Program-made: the position numbers and the translations under genes
From: Variovorax beijingensis
GTDB taxonomy: Bacteria; Pseudomonadota; Gammaproteobacteria; Burkholderiales; Burkholderiaceae_C
Direction of reading: 5' to 3'
DNA length: 64,000 bases
Assembly (NCBI RefSeq): GCF_003951285.1
Contig: NZ_RXFQ01000005.1
Coordinates: 132,001 to 196,000, forward strand
Shown: piece by piece, positions 28,016 through 35,857 of the stretch
How the letters are laid out: every line of letters starts with the position of its first letter
How positions within the stretch are numbered: position 1 is the stretch's first letter
Notes under the pieces: generated by a model
Told to the model about the DNA's origin: nothing
The model's database searches: none
Seen by the model: the letters and a program-made list of their open reading frames with translations, nothing else

Positions 28016-28290
28016 GCGTGCTTGTCTCCTGAGGGTTCCGGGATGCGCCAGAGTCCGGCCCGTGCCCGCAGCTCTATCGCGCGCCACACGCCGCGCCGCG
28101 CCGCGTCTTCCATCCTGCTCCAGCCCGCGATCTCGGGGAGGGTGCGCAGGCACCCTTCGCAGAAGCCGCTCTGGCTGTCCATGCGGCAGACCGAGGTGCA
28201 GGGCGATGGCACATCGGGCGCATCGTTGCCGGCCGAACGCCGCACGGCCTCGGCGCGTTCGGCCAGCGTTTGCGCGTCGCCTGGATTCAC
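28012..28290 (-). CDS. DUF1289 small zinc-type protein
   Basis: The 92-residue protein has the DUF1289 core SPCTSVCRMDSQSGFCEGCLR, with four Cys that probably bind a metal, followed by EIAGWSRMEDAARRGVWRAI. The start is taken as the GTG at 28290, which lies one base after the stop of the YbaK-type gene; the longer frame from 28362 would lie inside that gene and has no family match. Function unknown; it is common beside small conserved genes in beta-proteobacteria. Confidence 0.75.
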   Translation of the reverse strand: MNPGDAQTLAERAEAVRRSAGNDAPDVPSPCTSVCRMDSQSGFCEGCLRTLPEIAGWSRMEDAARRGVWRAIELRARAGLWRIPEPSGDKHA

Positions 28291-28291
28291 G

Positions 28292-28801
28292 TCACACCAC
28301 GTCCGCCACCGGCGCGCCGGTGAGCTTCTCGAGGTCTTGCGGACGCAGCTGGAACACCGCATGCGGATGGCCCGCGGCGGCCCAGATCTCCTCGAAGCGG
28401 AACAGCTCGCGGTCGATCAGCACCACCGGCGGCGTGGCATGCGCCACCGGCGACACGCCGCCGATCGTGAAGCCGGTGCGCGCCTTCACGAACTCCGCGT
28501 CGGCGCGGCCGGTCTTGCCGATCAGCGCATCGACTTTCTTCTCGTCGACGCGCTTGTCGCCCGAGGTGATGACCAGCACCGCCGCGTCGTCGCTCTTGCG
28601 CCGGAAGATGATGCTCTTGGCGATCTGCCCCACCAGGATGCCAAGCGCGTCGGCCGCCTGCTGCGCGGTGCGGCAGGCGTCGTCGAGCATGCGCGGCGCA
28701 TGGGGGTGGCCGGCGTCCTGCAGCACGCGCGCGACGCGCTGCACGGTATCGGGAAAGGTATGGAGTTCGGAGCCGCACATGGGACGCAGACGATACCCCA
28801 T
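28292..28801 (-). CDS. YbaK/EbsC-family aminoacyl-tRNA deacylase
   Basis: The 169-residue protein has the YbaK fold: IAKSIIFRRKSDDAAVLVITSGDKRVDEKKV contains the conserved Lys, and ARTGFTIGGVSPVAH is the glycine-rich GXXXP-type loop. Relatives remove mis-attached amino acids from tRNA (Cys-tRNAPro or similar) in the cytoplasm. The start may be 28801 or the second ATG at 28780 (MCGSELHTFPD), which fits the family length slightly better; neither has a strong ribosome-binding site. It follows the acetyltransferase gene closely. Confidence 0.83.
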   Translation of the reverse strand: MGYRLRPMCGSELHTFPDTVQRVARVLQDAGHPHAPRMLDDACRTAQQAADALGILVGQIAKSIIFRRKSDDAAVLVITSGDKRVDEKKVDALIGKTGRADAEFVKARTGFTIGGVSPVAHATPPVVLIDRELFRFEEIWAAAGHPHAVFQLRPQDLEKLTGAPVADVV

Positions 28802-28816
28802 TGCGCGGCGTGCGCG

Positions 28817-29269
28817 TCAGCCCGGGAAATACTCGAGGACCTCGTCGCCCGCCGCGTCGAAAGTACCGGTGGAGCGCCAGCCCAGGTGCCGGTAGAAGCC
28901 ATGGGAGCGCGATGCGGGGTCGGCCGAGCAGCCCAGGAACAGGCGCGCGAAGCCCAGCGCATGCAGGTCGCCCACCACCTTCTGCAGCAGCGCGCGGCCG
29001 ATGCCCCGGCCTTCGTGCTCGGGCAGCAGCGCCAGCACCACGACCTCGCCGCTGTCGCGCTCGCCGAAGCAGTAGCCCGCCATGTCGCCATCGACCATCG
29101 CGACATGGCCGGGCAACGTGCCGTCGCGGATCTGGGCGGCCCAGCTCTCGCGCGTGATGCCGAGGGCCGCCAGTTCGGATTCGGTGAAGGCGTTCTCGCG
29201 CGTGCGTGCGCGCAGGGTGATGCAGGCTGCAGCGTCCTCGGGGACGGCGCGGCGGCACAGGAGGCTCAT
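28817..29269 (-). CDS. GNAT-family N-acetyltransferase
   Basis: The 150-residue protein has the GNAT acetyl-CoA motif in LALLPEHEGRGIGRALLQKV (about residues 78-97) and the C-terminal FYRHLGWRSTG segment typical of small Gcn5-related acetyltransferases. The substrate is unknown. The ATG overlaps the stop of the preceding gene (ATGA), so the pair is translationally coupled. Confidence 0.85.
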   Translation of the reverse strand: MSLLCRRAVPEDAAACITLRARTRENAFTESELAALGITRESWAAQIRDGTLPGHVAMVDGDMAGYCFGERDSGEVVVLALLPEHEGRGIGRALLQKVVGDLHALGFARLFLGCSADPASRSHGFYRHLGWRSTGTFDAAGDEVLEYFPG

Positions 29270-29715
29270 CGTTGCGCCAGCGCGGCCAGGCGGTCGCGCT
29301 GCCATACCCATTCGGTGTCGAAGGATTCCACGTCGGCCACCGCGCCCGGACCGCCCTGCGCATAGACCGTCGCGTAGGCCGCGTAGCTGGCGGCCTCCAG
29401 GGCCTTGCCTTCCAGCGCCTTGGCCACGGCGTAGGAGGCGGACACGGCGGCATGGCCGCAGCCGTCGATGGATTTGGAGCCGGGATGATGATTGGCCAGC
29501 TGCGCCGCGCACGTGCGCCAGCCATCGAGCGCGGCACGGTCGGCACGGCCTTCGACGAAGGCGCCGAGGCCATCGAGGCACTGCACGACCTCGGGGTCCT
29601 CCAGCAGATGCCGCACGCGCGCCACGCAGGCATGCGCGAAGACCAGGCGCAGCGCCTCATGCTCCGGCGCAGCCAGCCCCAGATCGGAGGCCAGTTGGTC
29701 CAGAGCGGCATTCAT
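29266..29715 (-). CDS. Hypothetical alpha-helical protein, possibly Imm5-like
   Basis: The 149-residue protein has no signal peptide or membrane segment and is rich in Ala, His and Cys. A helix carrying LVFAHACVARVRHLLEDPEV and a later GCGHAAVSASYAVAKALEG/AASYAAYATVYA repeat resemble the helical layout of putative immunity proteins of the Imm5 type, but the likeness is weak and by eye. It sits between mvaB and the acetyltransferase with a four-base overlap to the latter and three bases to mvaB. No toxin gene is nearby. I would call the function unknown. Confidence 0.7.
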   Translation of the reverse strand: MNAALDQLASDLGLAAPEHEALRLVFAHACVARVRHLLEDPEVVQCLDGLGAFVEGRADRAALDGWRTCAAQLANHHPGSKSIDGCGHAAVSASYAVAKALEGKALEAASYAAYATVYAQGGPGAVADVESFDTEWVWQRDRLAALAQR

Positions 29716-29718
29716 GAT

Positions 29719-30639
29719 TCAGCCTGCGCGCTTGATGCGCAGCGCCTTCGACGCGCGCGAGTTCGGCTCGCGCCCCAGCGCCTCGCTGATGTAGGCGCCC
29801 GCGTCGATCAGCCTGTCCAGGTCGATACCGGTCTCGATGCCCATGCCGTGCAGCATGTAGACCACGTCCTCGGTCGCCACGTTGCCGGTCGCGCCCTTGG
29901 CGTAGGGACAGCCGCCCAGCCCGGCGGAGGACGACTGGAAGTTCCAGACCCCCAGTTCCAGCGAGGCCAGCGTGTTGACCAGCGCCTGGCCGTAGGTGTC
30001 GTGGAAGTGGCCCGAGATGTGGTCCACGCCGAAATGCGCCAGCGTGGCCTCGATGGCGGCCTGCACCTTGCGCGGCGTGCCCACGCCGATGGTGTCGGCC
30101 ACGTCCACGCGCTGCACGCCGATGTCCTTCATCAGCTTTGCCAGCATGCCCACGCGCTCGGGTGCGACCTCGCCTTCGTAGGGGCAGCCGACGGTGCACG
30201 ACATGGCGCCGCGCACATCGATGCCCTTCTCGCGCGCCGCGGCCACCACGGGCGCGAAGCGCTCGATGCTCTCGGCAATGGAGCAGTTGATGTTCTTCTG
30301 GCTGAAGGCCTCGCTCGCGGCGCCGAACACCACGATCTCGTCGGGCCACTCCTCGCGCGGGGCGGCAATGGCGGCCTCGAAGCCCTTCATGTTGGGCGTG
30401 AGCACCGAGTAGCGCACGCCGGGCTTGCGCTTTATGCCGTGCATCACCTCGGCGTTGTCGGCCATCTGCGGCACCCACTTGGGGCTCACGAAGCTGGTGA
30501 CCTCGATCTCCTTCAGGCCGGCGTCCTGCAGGCGGTGCACGAGGCCGATCTTGACTTCGGCGCAGACCGGTTGCTTCTCGTTCTGCAGTCCGTCGCGCGG
30601 ACCGACGTCGACGATCTTGACCTTGGCGGGGAGTTTCAT
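29719..30639 (-). CDS. mvaB: Hydroxymethylglutaryl-CoA lyase
   Basis: The 306-residue TIM-barrel enzyme cleaves HMG-CoA to acetoacetate and acetyl-CoA, the last step of leucine breakdown. VGPRDGLQNE (residues 12-21, Arg15 and Asp16), HFHDTYGQALVN with metal ligands His211 and His213, and the mobile loop Cys244 in GLGGCPYAKGATGN are all present. The ATG at 30639 gives the standard N-terminus. The gene is about 7 kb from the rest of the liu cluster but has upstream boxes like those in the ivd/AraC gap, suggesting co-regulation. Confidence 0.95.
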   Translation of the reverse strand: MKLPAKVKIVDVGPRDGLQNEKQPVCAEVKIGLVHRLQDAGLKEIEVTSFVSPKWVPQMADNAEVMHGIKRKPGVRYSVLTPNMKGFEAAIAAPREEWPDEIVVFGAASEAFSQKNINCSIAESIERFAPVVAAAREKGIDVRGAMSCTVGCPYEGEVAPERVGMLAKLMKDIGVQRVDVADTIGVGTPRKVQAAIEATLAHFGVDHISGHFHDTYGQALVNTLASLELGVWNFQSSSAGLGGCPYAKGATGNVATEDVVYMLHGMGIETGIDLDRLIDAGAYISEALGREPNSRASKALRIKRAG

Positions 30640-30716
30640 GGGATGTCTCTGGGTTCGCTGGGGAAAGGAAAAAACGTGCGTCAATTGTCGGCCGTCTGCG
30701 TCCGGCGTGCTCGGCC

Positions 30717-30735
30717 GCGCCTGCGCCAGGGGTTG
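30717..30735. repeat. 19-bp sequence shared with the ocd upstream region
   Basis: This copy of GCGCCTGCGCCAGGGGTTG is identical to 7121-7139. It abuts the candidate AraC boxes upstream of mvaB, so the similarity may reflect shared regulation rather than a neutral repeat. Confidence 0.5.
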
Positions 30736-30768
30736 CAATGCCTGCCAGCGGCGTTGCAGATCGCGCCA
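30732..30768. promoter_or_regulatory. Candidate AraC-type boxes upstream of mvaB
   Basis: GTTGCAGATCGCGCCA (30753-30768) matches GTTGCAAATTGCGCCA in the ivd/AraC gap (47343-47358) at 14 of 16 positions. A second, weaker box GTTGCAATGCCTGCCA (30732-30747) lies exactly 21 bp away, the same spacing as the pair at 47322-47358. Direct boxes two helical turns apart are typical of AraC-family sites. The region lies between mvaB and the acylphosphatase gene, giving mvaB a promoter of its own. Confidence 0.55.
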
Positions 30769-30778
30769 GCGCTGCGGT

Positions 30779-31072
30779 TCACGCCGTTTCGCGCTGCACG
30801 AAATCCCTCGGCGGCTCGGCCGGCGCAGCGGCCTGCACCGCTTGCAGCGCATCCACGCGCGCGCCGTCCGGTCCGCTGCGGGCCCAGGCGACGAGCGCAT
30901 CGACCGCCGCGGCCGGGCCGCAGGCCAGCGCCTCCACGCTGCCATCGAGGCGGTTGCGCACCCAGCCGCGCACGCCCAGGCGCCGCGCGGCCTGCACCAT
31001 CGACCATCGATAGCCCACGCCCTGCACCAGGCCGCGAACGACGAGATGGCGGGTGACGGCGGATGGATTCAT
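30779..31072 (-). CDS. acyP: Acylphosphatase
   Basis: The 97-residue protein matches the small acylphosphatase family that hydrolyses carboxyl-phosphate bonds. The phosphate cradle [12 protein letters not shown] contains the catalytic Arg22 and the downstream [10 protein letters not shown] holds the catalytic Asn40. Length is normal (about 90-100). It follows the acyl-CoA dehydrogenase gene with a 13-bp gap and is probably the end of that run. Confidence 0.9.
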   Translation of the reverse strand: MNPSAVTRHLVVRGLVQGVGYRWSMVQAARRLGVRGWVRNRLDGSVEALACGPAAAVDALVAWARSGPDGARVDALQAVQAAAPAEPPRDFVQRETA

Positions 31073-31085
31073 GGCATGGACAGCA

Positions 31086-32255
31086 TCAGTACGACTTGGG
31101 CAGGCCGAGCGCCTTTTCCGCGATGAAGTTCAGGATCATCTGCGGACTGACCGGCGCAATGCGCGGAATGTAGCTCTCGCGCAGCAGCCGCTCGACATGG
31201 TATTCCTTCGCATAGCCCATGCCGCCGAGCGTGAGAACCGCGTTCTGGCAGGCGTCGTGCGCCGCCTCGGCCGCGAGGTACTTGGCGGCGTTGGCCTCGA
31301 TGCCGCAGGGCTCGTCCGCGTCGTACAGCGTGGCGGCCTTGAACACCATCAGGTCGGCCGCCTCCAGGTTGGCCCAGGCGCGCGCCAGAGGATGCGCCAC
31401 GCCCTGGTTCTGGCCGATCGGCCGGCCGAACACGATGCGCTCCTGCGCGTACTGCGAGGCGATGCGCAGTGCGGCGCGGCCGATGCCGATGGCTTCGGCC
31501 GCAATCAATATGCGCTCGGGGTTGAGCCCGTGCAGGATGTATTCGAAGCCGCGCCCTTCCTCGCCGATGCGGTCCGCTTCCGGCACTTCGAGCCCGTCGA
31601 TGAAGAGCATGTTCGAGTCGACGGCCGCGCGGCCGAGCTTGTGGATCTCGCGCACCTCGACCTTGCCGCGGTCCAGCGGCGTGTAGAACAGCGTGAGGCC
31701 CTGCGTGGGCTTCTTCACCTGATCGAGCGGCGTGGTGCGCGTGAGGATCAGCATGCGGTCGGCCACCTGCGCGGTCGAGATCCAGATCTTGCGGCCGTGC
31801 AGCAGGTAGCTGCCATTGGGCTGGCGCACCGCCTGCGTCTTGAGGCGGGTGGTGTCGAGCCCCGCGTCGGGCTCGGTCACGGCGAAGCAGGCCTTCTCGG
31901 TGCCCGCGATCAGCGGCGGCAGGAAGCGCTGGCGCTGTGCCTCGCTGCCGAACACCACCACGGGGTTGAGCCCGAAGATGTTCATGTGCACCGACGACGC
32001 GCCCGACATGCCCGCACCCGATGCGCTGATGGCGCGCATCATCAGCGCCGCCTCGGTGATGCCCAGGCCCGCCCCGCCCTGCGCCTCGGGCATCGCGATG
32101 CCGAGCCAGCCGCTGTCGGCCACGGCGCGGTGGAACGCGTGCGGGAACGCGGCGCGGTCGTCGTGGTCGCGCCAGTAGTCGGCGGAGAAGTCTTCGCACA
32201 GCCGTTCGATGGCGGCCACCAGCGAGCGCTGGTCTTCGTTAAGGGAGAAGTTCAT
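31086..32255 (-). CDS. Acyl-CoA dehydrogenase
   Basis: The 389-residue flavoprotein introduces a 2,3 double bond into an acyl-Co[20 protein letters not shown] and [10 protein letters not shown] are the FAD-binding regions, and [24 protein letters not shown] is the conserved C-terminal motif. The chain length specificity is not clear; the position next to a CaiB-type CoA transferase suggests an unusual or xenobiotic acid activated by CoA transfer. The ATG overlaps the stop of the CoA-transferase gene by four bases. Confidence 0.9.
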   Translation of the reverse strand: MNFSLNEDQRSLVAAIERLCEDFSADYWRDHDDRAAFPHAFHRAVADSGWLGIAMPEAQGGAGLGITEAALMMRAISASGAGMSGASSVHMNIFGLNPVVVFGSEAQRQRFLPPLIAGTEKACFAVTEPDAGLDTTRLKTQAVRQPNGSYLLHGRKIWISTAQVADRMLILTRTTPLDQVKKPTQGLTLFYTPLDRGKVEVREIHKLGRAAVDSNMLFIDGLEVPEADRIGEEGRGFEYILHGLNPERILIAAEAIGIGRAALRIASQYAQERIVFGRPIGQNQGVAHPLARAWANLEAADLMVFKAATLYDADEPCGIEANAAKYLAAEAAHDACQNAVLTLGGMGYAKEYHVERLLRESYIPRIAPVSPQMILNFIAEKALGLPKSY

Positions 32256-33478
32256 TCGTCGTTGTCCTTGGGTGGAGCCGGTTGCAGCGTGATGCCGCGT
32301 GCGAGCAGGCGGTCGATCTCTTCATCGCCGTAGCCCGCTTCGCGCAGCAGCTCGACGCTCTGCTCGCCGATGCGCGGCGCCATGCGGCGGATGCCCGCGG
32401 GCGTGGCGCTGTAGCGGCCGACCGGCGCGAGCGTGCGGATGCGGCCTTCGCTCGGATGGTCGAACTCCGGAAAGAAATCGACCGCACGCAAATGCGGGTC
32501 GTCGATCAGGCTCTCGGTGCTGTGCAGCCGCGCGACCGGGATGTCGGCCGCCTCCAGCAGCGCCATCCATTCGTCGCTGCCGCGCGTGGCCATCACCTCG
32601 GCCACGAACGCATAGACCGCGCCGATGTTCGCGGCGCGCGCCGTGTGCGTGCCGAACATCGGCGAGCTGCGCAGTTCGGGCCGGCCGATCAGGTCGAAGA
32701 AGGCCTGCCAGTGCTTGTCGTTGTAGATCAGCACGCTGAGGTAGCCGTCGGCCGTGGCGTAGGGCTTGCGATGCGGCGCGAGCAGGCGCGCATAGCCGGT
32801 GGGGCCGAGCGGCGGCTCGAAGCTGTGACCGCCCAGGTGGTCGCCCATCACGAACTGCGAGAGCGCCTCGAACATCGGCACCTCGACCGCCTGGCCGCGG
32901 CCCGTGCGCTGCGCGTGCAGCACGGCCGCGAGCAGCGCGATGGCCGCCTGCAGCCCCACGGCGCGGTCGGCCAGCGTGACGGGCGCGTAGCGCGGCGCAT
33001 CGCCGCTTTGCTGCGCGAACAGCGAGGCCACGCCGGCCGCGCCCTGGATCAGGTCGTCGTAGGCGGGCTTGCCGGCATAGGGGCCCTCTTCGCCATAGCC
33101 GAAGGCGCCGAGGTAGACGATCTTCGGATTGGCGGCTGCCACGGCCTCGTAGCCGAGCCCGAGCCGCGCCATCGCCTGAGGGCGCGTGTTGTAGATCAGC
33201 GCATCGCAGCCCGCCGCGAGCCGCAGGCACGCTTCGCGGCCTTCGGGCTGCTTGAGGTCGAGCACGATCGAGCGCTTGTTGCGGTTCAGGTGCAGCGCCA
33301 TCGCGCCCATGCCGGCATGGCGCATCGGGCCGACGGCGCGCAGGTTGTCGCCGGAGGGCGGCTCGACCTTGACGATGTCGGCACCAAGGTCGCCGAGCGT
33401 CTGCGTGGCATAGGGCCCCATCACCACGGCCGTGAGGTCGAGGATGCGGATGCCGTCGAGAGGTCCCGTGGTCTTCAT
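32252..33478 (-). CDS. CaiB/BaiF (class III) CoA-transferase
   Basis: The 408-residue protein has the class III CoA-transferase features GIRILDLTAVVMGPYATQTL at the N-terminus, RNKRSIVLDLKQPEGRE and the catalytic Asp region PAYDDLIQGAAGVA. These enzymes move CoA from one acyl-CoA to another carboxylic acid. With the Bug receptor, the cupin and the acyl-CoA dehydrogenase it may form an uptake-and-activation pathway for one carboxylate controlled by the IclR regulator. The substrate is unknown. Confidence 0.9.
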   Translation of the reverse strand: MKTTGPLDGIRILDLTAVVMGPYATQTLGDLGADIVKVEPPSGDNLRAVGPMRHAGMGAMALHLNRNKRSIVLDLKQPEGREACLRLAAGCDALIYNTRPQAMARLGLGYEAVAAANPKIVYLGAFGYGEEGPYAGKPAYDDLIQGAAGVASLFAQQSGDAPRYAPVTLADRAVGLQAAIALLAAVLHAQRTGRGQAVEVPMFEALSQFVMGDHLGGHSFEPPLGPTGYARLLAPHRKPYATADGYLSVLIYNDKHWQAFFDLIGRPELRSSPMFGTHTARAANIGAVYAFVAEVMATRGSDEWMALLEAADIPVARLHSTESLIDDPHLRAVDFFPEFDHPSEGRIRTLAPVGRYSATPAGIRRMAPRIGEQSVELLREAGYGDEEIDRLLARGITLQPAPPKDNDE

Positions 33479-33486
33479 GTCTTTGC

Positions 33487-33574
33487 TCCTTCCGGGGGAA
33501 GGCTGGGATGGGGGCAGGCAGGGCGCGCGATGGCGGCGCCGCCGGCCCCCACCCCGGCCCTCCCCCGGAAGGGG
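33487..33574. repeat. Long inverted repeat (REP-like hairpin)
   Basis: Arms of about 28 bp (33487-33515 and 33545-33574) carry CCTTCCGGGGGAAGGCTGGG and its imperfect complement with CCCTCCCCCGGAAGG. They can fold into one long stem-loop in the gap between the Bug receptor and the CoA-transferase gene. GC-rich elements of this form recur in intergenic regions of many proteobacteria. It may attenuate or stabilise the transcript; no T-run makes it a standard terminator. Confidence 0.6.
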
Positions 33575-33596
33575 AGGGAGAAAGTCAAGCCTGCTT

Positions 33597-34607
33597 TCAT
33601 TCGGGCTGGATGCCTGCGGCCTGGATCAGCTTCTTCCACTTGGCCAGCTCCGCCACGGTGAACGCCCCCAGCTCTTGCGGCGTGCTGCCGAACGCATCGA
33701 AGCCCAGCTTCGCCACCCGCTCGCGGAAGGCCGCGCCGTTCGCCATCTCCGACAGCACCTTGTTGAGCTTCAGCACCACATCGCGCGGCGTGCCGGCCGG
33801 CGCGAACACGCCGTTCCACGAGGTGATGTCGAAGCCCCTGAGCTCGTGCGTCTCGGCCAGCGGCGGCAGTTCGGGGAAGAGCTTGGTGCGCTCCTGCGTG
33901 GTGACGGCAATCGCGCGCATCTTGCCGGCCTTCACCGTGGCGAGCCCCGCGGCGAGGTCGACCACCATCATCGACACCTGTCCGCCGATCAGGTCGGCAA
34001 TCGCGGGCGGCGTGCTCTTGTAGGGCACGTGCAACATCGGCACGCCGCTCATGCGCGAGAGCGTGGCGCCGCTCACGATGCCGGTGCTGTTGCCGCTCGC
34101 ATAGGTCAGCTTGCCCGGATGCGCCCGGCCCCAGGCCAGCAGCTCGGCCACGCTCTTCACCGGCAGGTCGTTGTTGACCACCAGCATGAAAGGCAGGTTG
34201 CCCATGCGGCTCACGGGCGCGAAGTCCTTCACCGGGTCGTAGGGCAGCGACTTCATCAGGCTCGGGTTGGCCGAGTGCGTGGTGTTGGTGGTCATGAAGA
34301 GCGTGTAGCCGTCGGGCGGCGCCTTGGCCACGAACTCGGCGGCGATCACGCCGTTGGCGCCCGCGCGGTTGTCCACGATGACCGAGGCCTTGAGCGCCTC
34401 GCCCAGCATCTGCGCCGTGATGCGCGCCACCGCGTCGGTGCCGCTGCCGGCCGCGAAGGGCACGATCAGCTTGATCGGCTGCTTCGGGTAGCCCTCCTGC
34501 GCAAAGGCCCAGGGCGCCGCGCCGGCCAGGCCCGCGGCGGCGCCGATGGAAATGAAGCGGCGGCGGCTTGCCACCGCGACCGTTGTTGTCGCGTTCTTCG
34601 TCTGCAT
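33597..34607 (-). CDS. Bug-type periplasmic solute receptor (TctC family)
   Basis: The 336-residue receptor has a twin-arginine-like signal (SRRRFISIGAAAGLAG, cleavage near AFAQE) and the Bug core YPKQPIKLIVPFAAGSGTD, DNRAGANG, PPDGYTLFM and VPYKSTPPA. It binds a carboxylate-type ligand in the periplasm. Its place between the cupin and the CoA-transferase genes in an IclR-headed run suggests that the ligand is the compound degraded by those enzymes. No TctAB proteins are encoded in the window. Confidence 0.9.
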   Translation of the reverse strand: MQTKNATTTVAVASRRRFISIGAAAGLAGAAPWAFAQEGYPKQPIKLIVPFAAGSGTDAVARITAQMLGEALKASVIVDNRAGANGVIAAEFVAKAPPDGYTLFMTTNTTHSANPSLMKSLPYDPVKDFAPVSRMGNLPFMLVVNNDLPVKSVAELLAWGRAHPGKLTYASGNSTGIVSGATLSRMSGVPMLHVPYKSTPPAIADLIGGQVSMMVVDLAAGLATVKAGKMRAIAVTTQERTKLFPELPPLAETHELRGFDITSWNGVFAPAGTPRDVVLKLNKVLSEMANGAAFRERVAKLGFDAFGSTPQELGAFTVAELAKWKKLIQAAGIQPE

Positions 34608-34633
34608 GGTTCTTGTCTCCGGGTGGTTGTCGT

Positions 34634-35017
34634 TCAGGGCCGGATCACGCGCTCCGGCGATTCCTCGTACGGCGGGCTGTAGATGACCAGCACGCGCACC
34701 GGCTCGTCGCTCACCACCGTGAAGGTGTGCATCGCATCGGCCGGAAAGAAGCAGCTGTCGCCCGGGTGCAGCTCCTGCCGCTGGCCGCCCACCTCTGCCA
34801 CGGCGCGGCCTTCGAGCATGTAGCAGACCTGCTCGATGCCCGGGTGCGCATGGGGCAGCGCGCCCTTGCCCTTCTGGATGTGGCCGACCAGTACCTCGAG
34901 CTGCTTCGCACCCACGGTCTCGGGGCCGATCAGCCGCTTGTTGAGGGTGCCGGTGTGGTTCGCCGGGTGGTAGCCGGCAATGTCGCTTTCGCGGACGAAG
35001 TAGCGTGGAGAGGTCAT
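34634..35017 (-). CDS. Cupin-domain protein
   Basis: The 127-residue protein is a single cupin barrel. The first metal motif is in ALPHAHPGIEQVCYMLEGRAVAEVGG and the second in LHPGDSCFFPADAMHTF, with His/Glu ligands. The start at 35017 (MTSPRYFVRESD) is eight bases after the IclR stop. Small cupins near CoA-transferase and receptor genes may be isomerases, decarboxylases or sensors; the reaction is unknown. Confidence 0.85.
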   Translation of the reverse strand: MTSPRYFVRESDIAGYHPANHTGTLNKRLIGPETVGAKQLEVLVGHIQKGKGALPHAHPGIEQVCYMLEGRAVAEVGGQRQELHPGDSCFFPADAMHTFTVVSDEPVRVLVIYSPPYEESPERVIRP

Positions 35018-35025
35018 TTTTTCAA

Positions 35026-35763
35026 TCAGCCCTTGTGTTCGATGGCCAGGCAGGCGGAGCGCAGCATGGCCGCCACCTCGTCGATGCGCGGCTCGAGCCG
35101 GTAGCGCGGGCCCGCCACCGAAATGGCGTAGGCCTCGCCCCCGATGCGCAGCGGCCACGCGAGGCCGACAAGGTCGGGAATGCTTTCGCCGAGGTTGCCG
35201 TACCAGCCGCGCGCGGGCGAGCGTTCGAGCTCCTGCTCGATGGCCTCGGGCGTGGTCAGCGTGGCGTCGGTCAGCGGCGCCAGCGGCGTGGCGGCCAGCA
35301 GCTTGCGGCGCGCCTCGGGCGCGAGCGTGGAAAGCAGCGCGCGGCCCATCGAATTGGCGTAGGCCGGGCGCGTCTCGCCCGCTTCGGCGGAATAGCGGAT
35401 GCTCTGCGGCGCGCTCAGCACCTCGAGGTAGACGACAGTGTTCGGGTCGCGGAACTTGCCGAACAGCACGGTTTCGCGCGCGCCGTCGCGCAGCTCTTCG
35501 AGCGCGGGCCGCACGCGGTCGAGCACCGGGTCGTGCGCCGCAATGACCTGCGCCATGGCCAGCAGCCGGCCGGTCGGGTAGTAGCCCTGGCGGCGGCCGG
35601 TCTCGTACATGTAGCCCTGCTCTTCGAGCGTGCGGATCAGGCCCAGGCAGCTGGACACCGGCATCTCGAGCAGGCGCGCCATCTCGGACAGCGCCAGCGG
35701 CTGCTTCTCCCGGGCAAAGAGCTCGACGATCTCGATCACGCGAAACGCTGTTTTCACAACCAT
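35026..35763 (-). CDS. IclR-family transcriptional regulator
   Basis: The 245-residue regulator has an N-terminal winged helix (about residues 5-60, LALSEMARLLEMPVSSCLGLIRTLEEQGYM) and an IclR effector domain with the YANSMGRALLSTL segment. It is the first gene of the run encoding cupin, Bug receptor, CoA-transferase and acyl-CoA dehydrogenase, so it probably controls its own operon. An 8-bp inverted repeat spans its start codon. Confidence 0.9.
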   Translation of the reverse strand: MVVKTAFRVIEIVELFAREKQPLALSEMARLLEMPVSSCLGLIRTLEEQGYMYETGRRQGYYPTGRLLAMAQVIAAHDPVLDRVRPALEELRDGARETVLFGKFRDPNTVVYLEVLSAPQSIRYSAEAGETRPAYANSMGRALLSTLAPEARRKLLAATPLAPLTDATLTTPEAIEQELERSPARGWYGNLGESIPDLVGLAWPLRIGGEAYAISVAGPRYRLEPRIDEVAAMLRSACLAIEHKG

Positions 35764-35788
35764 GAAGAAATTTTCGCGTATGTGAAAA
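35751..35788. promoter_or_regulatory. Inverted repeat over the IclR gene start
   Basis: TTTTCACA (35751-35758) and TGTGAAAA (35781-35788) are perfect complements flanking the IclR start codon, and TTTTCGCG (35771-35778) is a partial third copy. Such a placement would allow autorepression. Assignment to IclR is inference from position. Confidence 0.45.
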
Positions 35789-35814
35789 ACAAAAGCCTCA
35801 GGGTTTGCCCCTGG
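35784..35814 (-). terminator. Probable terminator after the 2-hydroxyacid dehydrogenase gene
   Basis: On the minus strand CAGGG and CCCTG pair around GCAAA and are followed by GAGGC and then TTTTGTTTTTC. The stem is short but the T-run is good. It lies 44-74 bp past the dehydrogenase stop. Confidence 0.55.
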
Positions 35815-35857
35815 CTGCGCCTCCTTTCAGCGTAATCGCCGGTAACGCATGGCGTTG

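Noticed and set aside
27323..29365. A 680-codon plus-strand frame over the isomerase to acetyltransferase region
   Set aside because: It is antisense to five recognisable minus-strand genes and has no family-like sequence.
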